Assembly: GCA_964415885.1 (NCBI GenBank)
Contig: CAYQCE010000008.1
Span: 1-64,000 of the forward strand
Origin: CAYQCE01 sp964415885
GTDB lineage: Bacteria; Zixibacteria; MSB-5A5; JAABVY01; JAHJOQ01
Length of the DNA: 64,000 bases
Reading direction: 5' to 3'
Shown here piece by piece: positions 44,831 to 53,769 of this stretch. Every line of letters starts with the position of its first letter. Within the stretch, counting starts at the first letter, position 1. The notes under the pieces are model-generated. The model searched no databases. It had not been told where the DNA came from and saw only the letters and a list, made by a program, of their open reading frames with translations. The position numbers and the translations under genes are program-made.

Positions 44831-45101
44831 ATGCTATCCTCCTCTTCCGGGCTGACGGTAGTTGAGACGTTAACGTGTACTATGGCTACTCTAATGTTTC
44901 AAACCGCCCTGAAGATTGGATTTCAAGATTAATGGCTAATTATGGGATTATTAGTTTTTCGTTCAGATGAGAATTCGCTTCGATACACAACCAGTCTCAT
45001 ATCAATTCGAGCTATAACCGAGCTAAAAGACGAGAAAGAATGAGGCCGCGACATCTCTGTCACGGCCTCGGGGAAGCAAGCAAATCGATATTGCCGTATC
45101 G
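44831..45101 (-). other. Intergenic region between TonB receptor and mini-ORF
   Basis: 270 bp. It contains the terminator at 45042-45069 and AT-rich sequence near 44930-44960 in which a promoter for the mini-ORF and dockerin gene would be expected; no clear consensus hexamers were found. Confidence 0.3.
45042..45069 (-). terminator. Terminator after the TonB receptor gene
   Basis: gaggccgcgaca (45042-45053), loop tctc, tgtcacggcctc (45058-45069), one mismatch. On the minus strand it is followed by T-rich attctttctcgtctttt. Confidence 0.75.
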
Positions 45102-47996
45102 TTAGAAGCTGAATGTAGCCCCGATCGAGATTCTGCGTCCAAGTTCGTAAGCTTCACGGGTGTATTCTTTTCCATCGAACTCGTGGACGACGAGATAGTC
45201 TTCCTTGAAGATATTCTTCACGGACGCATTGAGGCTGACCACCCGCCATATCTTCTGTGAGAGAGTGATATCCACCATATGCCTCGGCTGCTCGAAGGCA
45301 TCCGGCATAGCGAGCTTGGCGTTGCCTACGAGTCTCTCACCGAAAGCGTTGTAGTAAATTGCAAAAGTTGTTCCGATTTGTGGATTAGTGTATGCAATAT
45401 CCAGGTTGACTACATACTCGGACTGACCGAACAGGGGTCGAATCTCGTCGGCATCCTCGCCTTGAAGCTTCTTAATTTCATTGAGCTCATGGTCCGGGAT
45501 ATCGACTTCCGATCTGGCAATTGTGAGGTTTGCGCCGATCTGGAAATTGGAAGTCCATTCGTGAAGGAAGTCGAGTCTTTTTCTAACCTCGAACTCGGCA
45601 CCATAGACAATGCCGTCATCCACATTGACAAATTTCACGTTGTTGTTGTGGTCGTATTCGTTCTTCTCGATCGGATTCTTCAAGTGTTTATAGAACGTAC
45701 TTACAGCCACGATCTCGCCGGACCGTGCGAACCACTCCCACCTCAGATCGTAGTTCTCGATCAGTGTGCGTTTGATTTCTTTGTTTCCACTCAGAATGTA
45801 GTCCGTGGCGTACTCAGCGTTCGCGAACGGTGCGAACTCACGAAAACTCGGCCGAGCAAGAGTTTTGCTATACGCCAGGCGGAGGTTCTGATCATTCTTC
45901 AGCCTGTAGACGAGGTTGATGGAAGGTAACCAGTCTTTCTCACTGAGCTCACCGTTGTCATCCGCGGGATTCGTGACGTACATGAGAGTGCGCTCAAATC
46001 TCACACCCGCGATTGTATGTAGTTTCTGGCTGATCGGCAGTTCGATCATTCCGTAGGAGTGGAATATCTCCTGGCCAGCGTTGTAGTTGTGACGTCTCAT
46101 CGACTTGTCAGCGTAGACCATGCCGATTGCAAAATTGCCGAATCTATCGGTACCGACAATACCGAGTATGGAGTCGGCAGTGATATCCTCCGGCCTGTCC
46201 CACTTGGCAACACCTGTCGAGTGTTCGTAGAACTGGAATTCACGTTCTCTGTGATATCTTGTTTTATCGAAGAATCCGGTACCGATCTTGAACTTCGCGG
46301 GACGATCATCCCAAACGTTGAACGGGATCGAGATGTTGGCCGAAACGTCGCGGCTGTATTCATTTAGCCAGCGCCAGGTTCTGCTGGGCGGCGGATTCTG
46401 GTTCGCGCTCAGGTTGTAATTCGTGTCGACAGTGCCGTCCTCATTGTGGCGCAGGAGCATATTGTCGGAGAACTTGCGAAGATCCGGCTCGTCCTGACCG
46501 GCCTCTGAGTAAGTTACCTGCCAATCGGCGCGGATGCCCCTGCCATCAGTCAACTGGTGCTCGCCGCCGAGCTGGAAAGTGCCGATATCCCGCATTGTGT
46601 ATCGAAGAACTCGAGTCTCGAAGAATTCGTTTTCGCCGCCGAACGCTTCCGGGAAAACACCTTCGAGATATCTCGATTCCGATTCAGCATTTCTACTGTA
46701 AAGGTAGTTGACGGTCAACTTGTGTTTTGTTGCAATTGGCATGATGAAGTTCAGCAGCCCGCCCCAGTGGACCTCATCGACACCCTTCCTGTCCGAGAAG
46801 AACTGCTCGAGCGAAACATTCTTTTTCGAGGCGAGCTTCCATCTAGCCACGGTGCCGTCCTCATATCCGCTGTAGCTTCGGCCGTAGTTCATGCTTCCAA
46901 GTACGGAGACATTCTGCCCGAACAACGGAAGTGTGTTCCCATACGACAGTGAGTAGCTTTGATTCATCGGGGCATAGCCTTCTGTCGGGAAAAAATGACC
47001 GTTGAAAGAGTGAGTTACATCATCGATGAGAAACCATCTGGTGGAATCTCTCTTGGCTGTAGTTCCCGGGGGGTTGAACTTACCGGTGTTCTTGACGATC
47101 TCCGGCATATCGTATGTTCCGTCGTTGAATGCTATCCAGTCCTGATTTCCACCGGGATAGTCCATGAAGTCATTGTCGAATGTCACCTCCGAGTGATACC
47201 CGGCGGAGGAAGAGAACTTCAGGATGCGCTTACCGGCGAGCTGCTTAGTCGATATATTAACCGAACCGCCCGCGAAATCACCCGGCTTGTCCGGAGTGAA
47301 TGTCTTCTCGACAACGATATTGTCGAGCAGAGAAGTTGGAAAGAGGTCCATCGGCGTGGCCTGCTGATCCGGATTGGTGCTGGGCATCTTGCTGCCGTTA
47401 AGCTTGGTGTTTGCATATCTGTCGCCGAGTCCGCGCACGTAGACGAACTTACCATCGAGAACCGTGGCTCCCGTTACCTTGGCGAGCGCATCGCCTGCGT
47501 CACTCGCACCGGCACGAGAAATGGCCTCGGCAGCGATCGCGTCGGATACTGAAAGCGAAAGCTGACGCTCCTTCAACAAAGCGGCGTCCGCATCACGAAC
47601 TCGCTCGGCTGTAACCTTGACCACCTCGCCTGTCTGGATTGAGGTCGGAGTCAGGCTGAGATTCAGTTTGGCTTCGTTTGTATCGGTTACTTTGAAACCC
47701 TCGATTCTCATCTTCTGGTAGCCGACGCACTGCACTATTAGCGTGTGCATACCGGCTGCAACGTTTCTTATCATGAAATTGCCGTCAATGTCGGCTCGGG
47801 CGCCATTGGTAGTGCCCTCGATTGTCACTGTTCCCGGGATGGGGTCCCCGGTCTTTTCGTCGACGAGCCTGCCAACAATGTTCAGGTTTCCGTCAGCATA
47901 TGTTGTGACACTTGCAGTCATTGAGAGCAAGAGCGCGAGAAGTGCGATGAAGTAAGTCGTTTTCATACTCGGCAGTATCCTCCCGAATGATCTCAT
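45102..47996 (-). CDS. TonB-dependent outer-membrane receptor
   Basis: 964 residues from the ATG at 47996, preceded by caggagggga; a more distant in-frame start would add 38 non-signal residues. Signal peptide TTYFIALLALLLSMTASVTTYA. Carboxypeptidase-regulatory-like domain (about 25-110: IVGRLVDEKTGDPIPGTVTIEG), plug domain (about 130-240: VTGATVLDGKFVYVRGLGDRYANTKLNG), then a long beta-barrel ending GRRISIGATFSF. It imports a substrate across the outer membrane using TonB energy. The ligand is unknown. It is paired with a large secreted dockerin protein downstream. A possible attenuator hairpin lies in its leader. Confidence 0.92.
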   Translation of the reverse strand: MRSFGRILPSMKTTYFIALLALLLSMTASVTTYADGNLNIVGRLVDEKTGDPIPGTVTIEGTTNGARADIDGNFMIRNVAAGMHTLIVQCVGYQKMRIEGFKVTDTNEAKLNLSLTPTSIQTGEVVKVTAERVRDADAALLKERQLSLSVSDAIAAEAISRAGASDAGDALAKVTGATVLDGKFVYVRGLGDRYANTKLNGSKMPSTNPDQQATPMDLFPTSLLDNIVVEKTFTPDKPGDFAGGSVNISTKQLAGKRILKFSSSAGYHSEVTFDNDFMDYPGGNQDWIAFNDGTYDMPEIVKNTGKFNPPGTTAKRDSTRWFLIDDVTHSFNGHFFPTEGYAPMNQSYSLSYGNTLPLFGQNVSVLGSMNYGRSYSGYEDGTVARWKLASKKNVSLEQFFSDRKGVDEVHWGGLLNFIMPIATKHKLTVNYLYSRNAESESRYLEGVFPEAFGGENEFFETRVLRYTMRDIGTFQLGGEHQLTDGRGIRADWQVTYSEAGQDEPDLRKFSDNMLLRHNEDGTVDTNYNLSANQNPPPSRTWRWLNEYSRDVSANISIPFNVWDDRPAKFKIGTGFFDKTRYHREREFQFYEHSTGVAKWDRPEDITADSILGIVGTDRFGNFAIGMVYADKSMRRHNYNAGQEIFHSYGMIELPISQKLHTIAGVRFERTLMYVTNPADDNGELSEKDWLPSINLVYRLKNDQNLRLAYSKTLARPSFREFAPFANAEYATDYILSGNKEIKRTLIENYDLRWEWFARSGEIVAVSTFYKHLKNPIEKNEYDHNNNVKFVNVDDGIVYGAEFEVRKRLDFLHEWTSNFQIGANLTIARSEVDIPDHELNEIKKLQGEDADEIRPLFGQSEYVVNLDIAYTNPQIGTTFAIYYNAFGERLVGNAKLAMPDAFEQPRHMVDITLSQKIWRVVSLNASVKNIFKEDYLVVHEFDGKEYTREAYELGRRISIGATFSF

Positions 47997-48054
47997 TACT
48001 TCCCCTCCTGATTTGTTGTTTTTCCACATAGATTTCGAAATGCTTCCCTGCTTC

Positions 48055-48084
48055 AAAAATCTGAGACGGCATACGTTTGCCGTC
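48055..48084 (-). promoter_or_regulatory. Terminator-like hairpin in the TonB receptor leader
   Basis: On the minus strand gacggca, loop aacgta, tgccgtc (48084-48065), followed within about 6 bases by a run of five T (48059-48055), some 60 bp upstream of the start codon. A second small hairpin precedes it (gccct/agggc, about 48088-48103). This could be a transcription attenuator or the 3' end of a leader RNA. Confidence 0.4.
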
Positions 48085-48242
48085 ACAGCCCTATAATGAG
48101 GGCGAATCAATTCCGCAAAGTTAGCGTTGTATTAGGAGGGAGTTAATAATTTGAGTGGTGGGTTCACGTCGTAATTTTGTGGATAACTCAGCTCAGGGTA
48201 ACCCGATGGCGTTTCGCGGTTCATGGAGGGCGATTTTAACGA

Positions 48243-48271
48243 TTGACTTGCCAAAGCGGCACTCATATTAT
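48243..48271 (+). promoter_or_regulatory. Sigma70-type promoter of the flippase-like gene
   Basis: TTGACT at 48243-48248, 17-bp spacer, TATTAT at 48266-48271. The start site would be near 48278, so the downstream ATG at 48290 is the real start codon, giving a short leader. Confidence 0.7.
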
Positions 48272-48289
48272 CGTATTGATGGGGAATCT

Positions 48290-49414
48290 ATGAATCTCAA
48301 GAGTCTGCTCAAGTACAAGCGAGCCTGGGGAGTGGTAATTGCTGCGATACTGCTGTATCTCTCATTCCACGATCTGGAGACAGAGAAAATCAGCTCCATC
48401 ATCTCACGTGCGAACTACAAAATGCTGATCCCCGCCTTTGGCTTTGCGTTCCTGATGAATGTCTTCAAATCTTTGCGGTGGCGTGTCATAATAGATCCAA
48501 CGAAGCGAATATCGGTTCGGAATATGCTATCGATATTCTCCGTCGGGCAGATGGTAAACGTGTCGCTGCCGGCATTGACCGGCCAGGCCGCGAGGATACT
48601 GCTGCTATCCAGGCAGGCACGACTGCCCAAGACCTATAGCGCCACTACTGTCGTGCTGGAGGTGATGTTTGATGGCATAACGCTGCTGATTCTTCTGGCG
48701 GCTTCGTCGACGCTCGTGGTGTTTCCCGGCTGGATAGCGCGTTCGGGACTCCTTGCGGGTTTGGTGCTGGTGGTGCTTCTCACCGGCTTTCTGCTGATTG
48801 TTCACAACAGGCGGCGCATACGGATTTTCGGTCGTCGTCGATTCAGGGCGAGATTCCCGCGCCTGTTCGAGAAGATCAGAAACGTGTCGCATTCTTTCGC
48901 GGATGCTCTCGACATGCTCAAGAGCACGAAACACACGTTGCTCAGTGCGCTCTATTCACTGGGAGTCTGGGTTTCGCACGTGCTCGTAATATATTTCATT
49001 ATTATTGCGCTCGGGATAAATATGCCACCCGGAGGAGCGCTGGTGATTCTGGCGGTGAATTCACTCCTGCTGATGTTTCCTATCACGCCGGGTAACCTGG
49101 GGACTTTCCAGTGGGCGTGTGTGTTCTCGATGACTACGCTCTTCGGTGTCCCCAAGGAATCGAGCATCTCATTTTCAGTAGTGTTGCAGATAATGGACCT
49201 CGTGCCGGTTTATATCGCCGGCATCCTGTTCCTCATGACCGACCGTCTCGACTTCAAGGTGCTTTGTCACGAGACGATCAAAGAGGGGAAGAAGCAGCAA
49301 ACTGGCGAGCAGAAGCCGCGTGCAGCCATGCAAGGCACTGCCGCTGATTCGGACCCTCCGAACCTCATCGGATCGGGCACCAGCGGCAAGGAGAACAAAC
49401 CGGGTACGGTTTAG
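48290..49414 (+). CDS. LPG-synthase-TM-type integral membrane protein (flippase-like)
   Basis: 374 residues from ATG 48290 (gggga just upstream). About eight membrane segments, with FAFLMNVFKSLRWRVIID and VNVSLPALTGQAARILLLSR, MFDGITLLILLA and LLMFPITPGNLGTFQW, characteristic of the UPF0104/AglD family related to the flippase half of MprF. Members act on lipid-linked substrates or translocate aminoacyl-phospholipids. No synthase domain is fused. The last 50 residues are a hydrophilic tail. The next gene starts 19 bp later, so they may be co-transcribed. Confidence 0.85.
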   Translation: MNLKSLLKYKRAWGVVIAAILLYLSFHDLETEKISSIISRANYKMLIPAFGFAFLMNVFKSLRWRVIIDPTKRISVRNMLSIFSVGQMVNVSLPALTGQAARILLLSRQARLPKTYSATTVVLEVMFDGITLLILLAASSTLVVFPGWIARSGLLAGLVLVVLLTGFLLIVHNRRRIRIFGRRRFRARFPRLFEKIRNVSHSFADALDMLKSTKHTLLSALYSLGVWVSHVLVIYFIIIALGINMPPGGALVILAVNSLLLMFPITPGNLGTFQWACVFSMTTLFGVPKESSISFSVVLQIMDLVPVYIAGILFLMTDRLDFKVLCHETIKEGKKQQTGEQKPRAAMQGTAADSDPPNLIGSGTSGKENKPGTV

Positions 49415-49433
49415 CTTGAAGCGTGCTCTGACC

Positions 49434-50600
49434 ATGTCGCACTGGAGAAAGAACAGACATCGTACTACTCATTACACGTATGAGATAAGCAGGATGCCTG
49501 ATGATCTCATATCGCTGCATTCCTCTATTCCCGAATATACTCCAACGCCGCTACTGGAGTTGCCGAACCTTTCACGTGATCTCGGTGTCGGTGATATCTC
49601 GGTAAAGGATGAATCGCACCGTTTCGGTCTCAAGGCGTTCAAGGCGCTCGGTGCTACTTACGCAATCTTCAAACTTCTGAGATATCTCGAGGGTGAGTCG
49701 GTAAGCGCCCGAAACTTCTACAGCGGCGAATCGCCGTTGAAAAGTTGCAGATATACCTTCACTACCGCGACCGATGGAAACCACGGTCGTGGTGTGGCCT
49801 GGGTCGCCAGCAAGCTTCGACAGAATGCGGTCGTGTATATGCCGGAAAATGCCGTTCAGGCGAGAGTTGAGAACATCCAATCCGAAGGGGCGGAAGTGAT
49901 TGTCGTCGATGGCAATTATGATCGGGCCGTGGAATTGTGCCGGGAAGATGCCGAGAAACACGGTCGGGTGCTGATTTCCGATACATCGTGGCCCGGTTAC
50001 GAGATGATTCCGCGATGGATTCAATATGGGTACTTCACTCTCTTCGATGAGGCGGTGTCCTCCGCCGCCACGGGAAAACCATTCGATGTTGTGATCGTAC
50101 CGGGCGGAGTCGGGGCGCTCGCAGCATCGGCGGCCATGTTTTTCCGCTCTATCCTGAAGGATGAGAGCACTCGTCTCGTGAGTGTTGAGCCGGTGGATGC
50201 CGCTTGTCTGCTGGAGTCCGCAGAGACCGAATCGGGCGAGGCCGTGTCGGCCAGTGGGGCAGTGAATTCGATAATGGCGGGGCTGAACTGCGGGACTCCG
50301 TCTCTTGTTGCCTGGCCATCGATCCGAGCGGGATTCGATGTGTTTCTGGCAATAGAGGACAGCTATTCGGAGCACGCGATGCGGGCTCTGTACTATCCCG
50401 GGAACTCAGATCCGCGAATCATTTCGGGCGAGTCCGGCGCCGCTTCTATGGCCGCGCTTTTGGCGCTAAAGCGCGACGAGCGCCTTGCGGATGCATGTGG
50501 CTTCCCTGGTCTTGATAGTGGTTCCCGCGTCCTGATTCTCAATACCGAGGGTGATACCGACCCTGCCAATTTCGAGAGAATAGTCTCGAATCCTGATTAG
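49434..50600 (+). CDS. dpaL: Diaminopropionate ammonia-lyase
   Basis: 388 residues. Fold-type II PLP enzyme: the PLP lysine is in SHRFGLKAFKALGATYAI and the phosphate-binding region is TFTTATDGNHGRGVAWVA, both diagnostic for DpaL (YgeX). Later motifs NSIMAGLNCGTPSLVAW and SGESGAAS also fit. It converts 2,3-diaminopropionate to pyruvate and two ammonia and can act on D-serine. The family is normally dimeric and about 400 residues, so the length is complete. Start ATG 49434 is preceded by only weak gaagcg. Confidence 0.92.
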   Translation: MSHWRKNRHRTTHYTYEISRMPDDLISLHSSIPEYTPTPLLELPNLSRDLGVGDISVKDESHRFGLKAFKALGATYAIFKLLRYLEGESVSARNFYSGESPLKSCRYTFTTATDGNHGRGVAWVASKLRQNAVVYMPENAVQARVENIQSEGAEVIVVDGNYDRAVELCREDAEKHGRVLISDTSWPGYEMIPRWIQYGYFTLFDEAVSSAATGKPFDVVIVPGGVGALAASAAMFFRSILKDESTRLVSVEPVDAACLLESAETESGEAVSASGAVNSIMAGLNCGTPSLVAWPSIRAGFDVFLAIEDSYSEHAMRALYYPGNSDPRIISGESGAASMAALLALKRDERLADACGFPGLDSGSRVLILNTEGDTDPANFERIVSNPD

Positions 50601-50623
50601 ACGATTCGTGCAGCGCAAAAAAT

Positions 50624-50651
50624 TTGCGTCTACTCAATAATCTTTTATATT
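50624..50651 (+). promoter_or_regulatory. Candidate promoter of corA
   Basis: TTGCGT at 50624-50629, 16-bp spacer, TATATT at 50646-50651. A short inverted repeat cgcaaa/tttgcg overlaps the -35 region. Confidence 0.5.
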
Positions 50652-50703
50652 GTCTGCCAATTCCCGAAGCGGTTGTTATTGGTTATAAGTCGGAAAGACG
50701 ACC

Positions 50704-51675
50704 ATGATTAGTTCATTTATATGGAATCCTGAAGACGGCGGCCGTCAGGTCGACGGCATGATCAATTTTCGCGAATTGATCGACAAGAAGGATACCGTGA
50801 TGTGGGTCGACTTGAGCCAGCCGACCGATGAGGAGTCGTACATCCTCACCCATGACTTCAAGTTCCATCCGCTGGTCATTGAGGATGTCCTCTCCGAGAT
50901 GTCACGACCGAAGGTTGATGACTTCGACGACTACCTTTTCGTTGTGTTTCTCGTAGCCAGCGGTCGTCCCGGAGGAAGGGAAGAGATGCCCTTCAAGGAA
51001 GTCGGCCTGTTTTTGACAACAAATACGGTCGTAACCGTGCATTTCGAGCCGCTCAGATCAATCGACTCGCTGTTTCGCCGTCTGCACCGGGACGAGAGGT
51101 TCATCTCGAGAGGAGCCGATTTCTTCTTTCACACCGTTCTGGACCATCTTGCCGACACCTACTTCGACACGCTGAGGATCATCGAGAACGAGACCGACCG
51201 GATCGAGGATGATGTCTTCGAGGATCCCGGTCCGGAGATAGTGAAGCGGATATTCACGATTCGTCGAGACGTTCTTCAGGTGAAGCGGACAATCGCGCCG
51301 CTCAAGGAGGTCGTGGGGCAGTTCGAACGGGCGAAGTTCTCGCTGGTCAGAGATCGCACAGCGATTTACTTTTCCGACATCCACGATCATCTTGCTCGAT
51401 TTTCCGACGAGGCAGACGAGCATCGTGATGCCCTGAATTCATCTCTCGAAGTGTACTACTCGACCATATCTACCCGTACCAACGAGATAATCAAGTTTTT
51501 GACGATATTTACAGCCATCCTTCTCCCGCCTACCTTCATCGTGGGACTTTACGGGATGAACTTCGCACACATGCCCGAACTGGAGTGGAAATACGGCTAT
51601 CTCTTCGCGTGGGCCGTGATTCTCATTTTTGTGACCGGTCTGCTCGTGTTTTTCCGCAAGAAGAAGTGGATATGA
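50704..51675 (+). CDS. corA: CorA-family divalent metal transporter
   Basis: 323 residues. N-terminal cytoplasmic domain with FHPLVIEDVLSEMSRPKVDDFDDYLFVV, a long central helix, and two C-terminal membrane helices flanking the signature YGMNFAHMPELEWKYGY (G-M-N selectivity loop). The C-terminus is basic (FFRKKKWI), as usual. It forms a homopentamer for Mg2+ or another divalent metal; exact specificity cannot be told. Single gene with its own promoter candidate. Confidence 0.93.
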   Translation: MISSFIWNPEDGGRQVDGMINFRELIDKKDTVMWVDLSQPTDEESYILTHDFKFHPLVIEDVLSEMSRPKVDDFDDYLFVVFLVASGRPGGREEMPFKEVGLFLTTNTVVTVHFEPLRSIDSLFRRLHRDERFISRGADFFFHTVLDHLADTYFDTLRIIENETDRIEDDVFEDPGPEIVKRIFTIRRDVLQVKRTIAPLKEVVGQFERAKFSLVRDRTAIYFSDIHDHLARFSDEADEHRDALNSSLEVYYSTISTRTNEIIKFLTIFTAILLPPTFIVGLYGMNFAHMPELEWKYGYLFAWAVILIFVTGLLVFFRKKKWI

Positions 51676-51773
51676 CTCCGGTTTGTAATCTCGATGCCTC
51701 ATCTGCTCTTTTTCTGATCTCCGCGATTGAATAACGCAACTTTAACTTGACAAGGCCGTAGGAACGTATAAAT

Positions 51774-51791
51774 TGACTGACCGGTCGGTCA
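51774..51791. promoter_or_regulatory. TetR-type operator
   Basis: TGACTGACCGGTCGGTCA, an 18-bp near-perfect palindrome with the TGAC...GTCA ends typical of AcrR/TetR operators. A TTGACA (51747-51752) and TATAAA (51767-51772, only 14 bp apart) lie just upstream, so binding would block the promoter. It most likely serves autoregulation by the repressor encoded next, and control of the efflux operon. Confidence 0.7.
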
Positions 51792-51826
51792 CAAAACGAC
51801 TGTTTTTTGCGCACTGGAGGCACAAG

Positions 51827-52429
51827 ATACCGAGAGGACAACTTACAGAGGCGGAACGCGAGCAAAGGCGGATCGAGATAATCGGTGCGGCTGTTCGCGA
51901 ATTCGCTGAACACGGCTACCATCAGGCTGACGTTGGCCAGATAGCATCTCGTGCCGGCGTGGCCAAGGGGACAATTTACAACTACTTCGCGAGCAAGGAG
52001 GATTTGTTCGTCGGGGTCATCCGATTCGGGATAAATCAGCTCGTCACCGAGCTCAAGAACATCAGTGGGCAGAAGGGTGACGCGGTGACCCGTTTAAGAA
52101 AGGCCGTTCTCGAATCACTGAAGTTCACCGAGCGGAACCTCGGATTCTATCGTGTGCTGATGAAAGAGGCGATCCACTCTTGCCCGAGCGCCGCTGCAGA
52201 GTGCGGAGAGATTCACAAGGCGGTTCTGGACGTGGTCGAGAAGATCATTAAGCAGTGTATCTCATCCGGACAAGTCTCACGGATGGACAGCAGAATTTTG
52301 GCTGTCATGCTTTACGGTCTCGTGGACGGTGTGACGATGAACGCGGTACTTCTCTCGAACAAACTCGATGTAAATAAGAGTCACAGAGCAATAATGAGAG
52401 TATTTCTCGATGGGACAAGGAAGAGATGA
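51827..52429 (+). CDS. TetR/AcrR-family transcriptional repressor
   Basis: About 200 residues. Helix-turn-helix: RRIEIIGAAVREFAEHGYHQADVGQIASRAGVAKGTIYNYFASKEDLF, a textbook TetR N-terminus, followed by the usual all-helical ligand domain. The start is unusual: no ATG, GTG or well-placed TTG exists. The TTG at 51773 lies inside the operator without a ribosome site. A GGAGG at 51816-51820 sits 6 bases before an ATA at 51827, giving a typical start P-R-G-Q-L-T-E-A-E-R. It heads the tolC/adaptor/RND genes and its stop overlaps the next start (ATGA), so repressor and pump are co-translated. Confidence 0.88.
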   Translation: MPRGQLTEAEREQRRIEIIGAAVREFAEHGYHQADVGQIASRAGVAKGTIYNYFASKEDLFVGVIRFGINQLVTELKNISGQKGDAVTRLRKAVLESLKFTERNLGFYRVLMKEAIHSCPSAAAECGEIHKAVLDVVEKIIKQCISSGQVSRMDSRILAVMLYGLVDGVTMNAVLLSNKLDVNKSHRAIMRVFLDGTRKR

Positions 52430-53769
52430 GTTACATTCGCAATGCAAGACAACTGCTGGTTGCTTTTCTACTGGTATGCACGGCGGCCTCATCTGCGGTA
52501 GCTGAACGAACGCTGACCCTTACTGATGCTATCAAGCTGGGGCTCGAGAATGACGAGACGTATCTTATTGCGGAAGAGGATTTGTATCGAGCCAGAGGGC
52601 GCGTGCGCGAAGCGTGGGGTGGGGCCTTGCCTGATCTGAATCTAAACGCCAACTATACCCGGAATGTAGAGATCCCTGAGCTGACAATAGCCGGTCAGAC
52701 GGTCAAGTTCGGGAGCGAAAACACATACATTCTCGGACTCACGCTGACACAGCCGATCTGGCTGGGGGGCAAGGTCTTCTCTGGTCTCAAGGTTGCGCGC
52801 TATTACCGAAACTATGCCGACTACAAGTTGAAGCAAACCCGAAACGATGTTATCTACGAAATCAAGCAAGGCTTCTTCGGTGCCAGGCTCGCCGATGATG
52901 TGGTGGAGATATATGAGGATGCTCTCGAACAGGCGGAGTTGAATCTGAACAACGTCCAGAAGATGCACGAGCAGGGAATGGCCGCCGAATTCGATCTGCT
53001 CCGTGCGGAGGTCGAAGTGGCGAATATCAGGCCGCAGTTGATCAAGGCCGGAAACGATTCGCAGCTCGCAATCATAAATCTGAAAAACCGCCTCGGAATC
53101 GATCCGGAAGAGGAAATCTCGCTCGTATACGAGTTTGACGACTCCGAGCTGGATGAGGAGTTGAGCCTCGCAGAGGCATTGTCTCATGCACTGCGGGATC
53201 ATCCGTCAGTTCATCTTCAGGAGAATTTGGTCAAATCGTACGATCAGGCGGTAACAATAGTAAAGGCGGATGGCCGTCCACAGTTGTCGTTTCAGACGTC
53301 GTACCAGCTTCAGCAGGAAAGCGATCAGTTTTCTCCCACTGAAGGTACTTGGACCGATGCCTGGTCGGCATCCATTAATCTCACATTTGCAGTTTTTGAT
53401 GGAAGAGCGAACTCTGGCCGAGTTATACAGGCGAGGGCTGATCGAAATGAGAGCCGCCTGCTCCTGAAACAGATTCGCGAGAATGTAATGCTCTCGGTGC
53501 GGTCGGCGTATGCATCCTGGGAGGAGGCAGTTGCAAGTCTGGAGACTCAGGAGAAGACGATTGCACAGGCGGAGGAGGGTCTTCGAATTGCGAACCTCAG
53601 GTACCAGAGCGGAGTCGGTACCCAGTTGGAGGTCCTGTCTGCCCAGACCGCAAATACACAGGCTAAAGTCAACTACATAAATGCCATCTACGATTTCGAG
53701 CTTGCGGTAGCCGGGTTTATCCGAGCCGCCGGATACCAGCCGGACATCACGGGAGATGAGAATGAATAG
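52426..53769 (+). CDS. TolC-family outer-membrane efflux protein
   Basis: 447 residues. Signal peptide LLVAFLLVCTAASSAVAE, then two TolC repeats: LTLTDAIKLGLENDETYLIAEEDLYRARGRVREAWGGALPDL and, in the second half, EALSHALRDHPSVHLQENLVKSYDQAVTIVKADGRPQLSF. LRYQSGVGTQLEVLSAQTA near the end is typical. It forms the outer-membrane duct of the tripartite pump encoded with it. ATGA overlap with tetR, 14-bp overlap with the adaptor gene. Confidence 0.93.
   Translation: MSYIRNARQLLVAFLLVCTAASSAVAERTLTLTDAIKLGLENDETYLIAEEDLYRARGRVREAWGGALPDLNLNANYTRNVEIPELTIAGQTVKFGSENTYILGLTLTQPIWLGGKVFSGLKVARYYRNYADYKLKQTRNDVIYEIKQGFFGARLADDVVEIYEDALEQAELNLNNVQKMHEQGMAAEFDLLRAEVEVANIRPQLIKAGNDSQLAIINLKNRLGIDPEEEISLVYEFDDSELDEELSLAEALSHALRDHPSVHLQENLVKSYDQAVTIVKADGRPQLSFQTSYQLQQESDQFSPTEGTWTDAWSASINLTFAVFDGRANSGRVIQARADRNESRLLLKQIRENVMLSVRSAYASWEEAVASLETQEKTIAQAEEGLRIANLRYQSGVGTQLEVLSAQTANTQAKVNYINAIYDFELAVAGFIRAAGYQPDITGDENE

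Noticed and set aside
48155..48289. N-terminal extension of the flippase-like gene to a GTG at 48155
   Set aside because: A consensus promoter lies inside that extension (48243-48271) and the extra residues are not membrane-protein-like; the ATG at 48290 is preferred.
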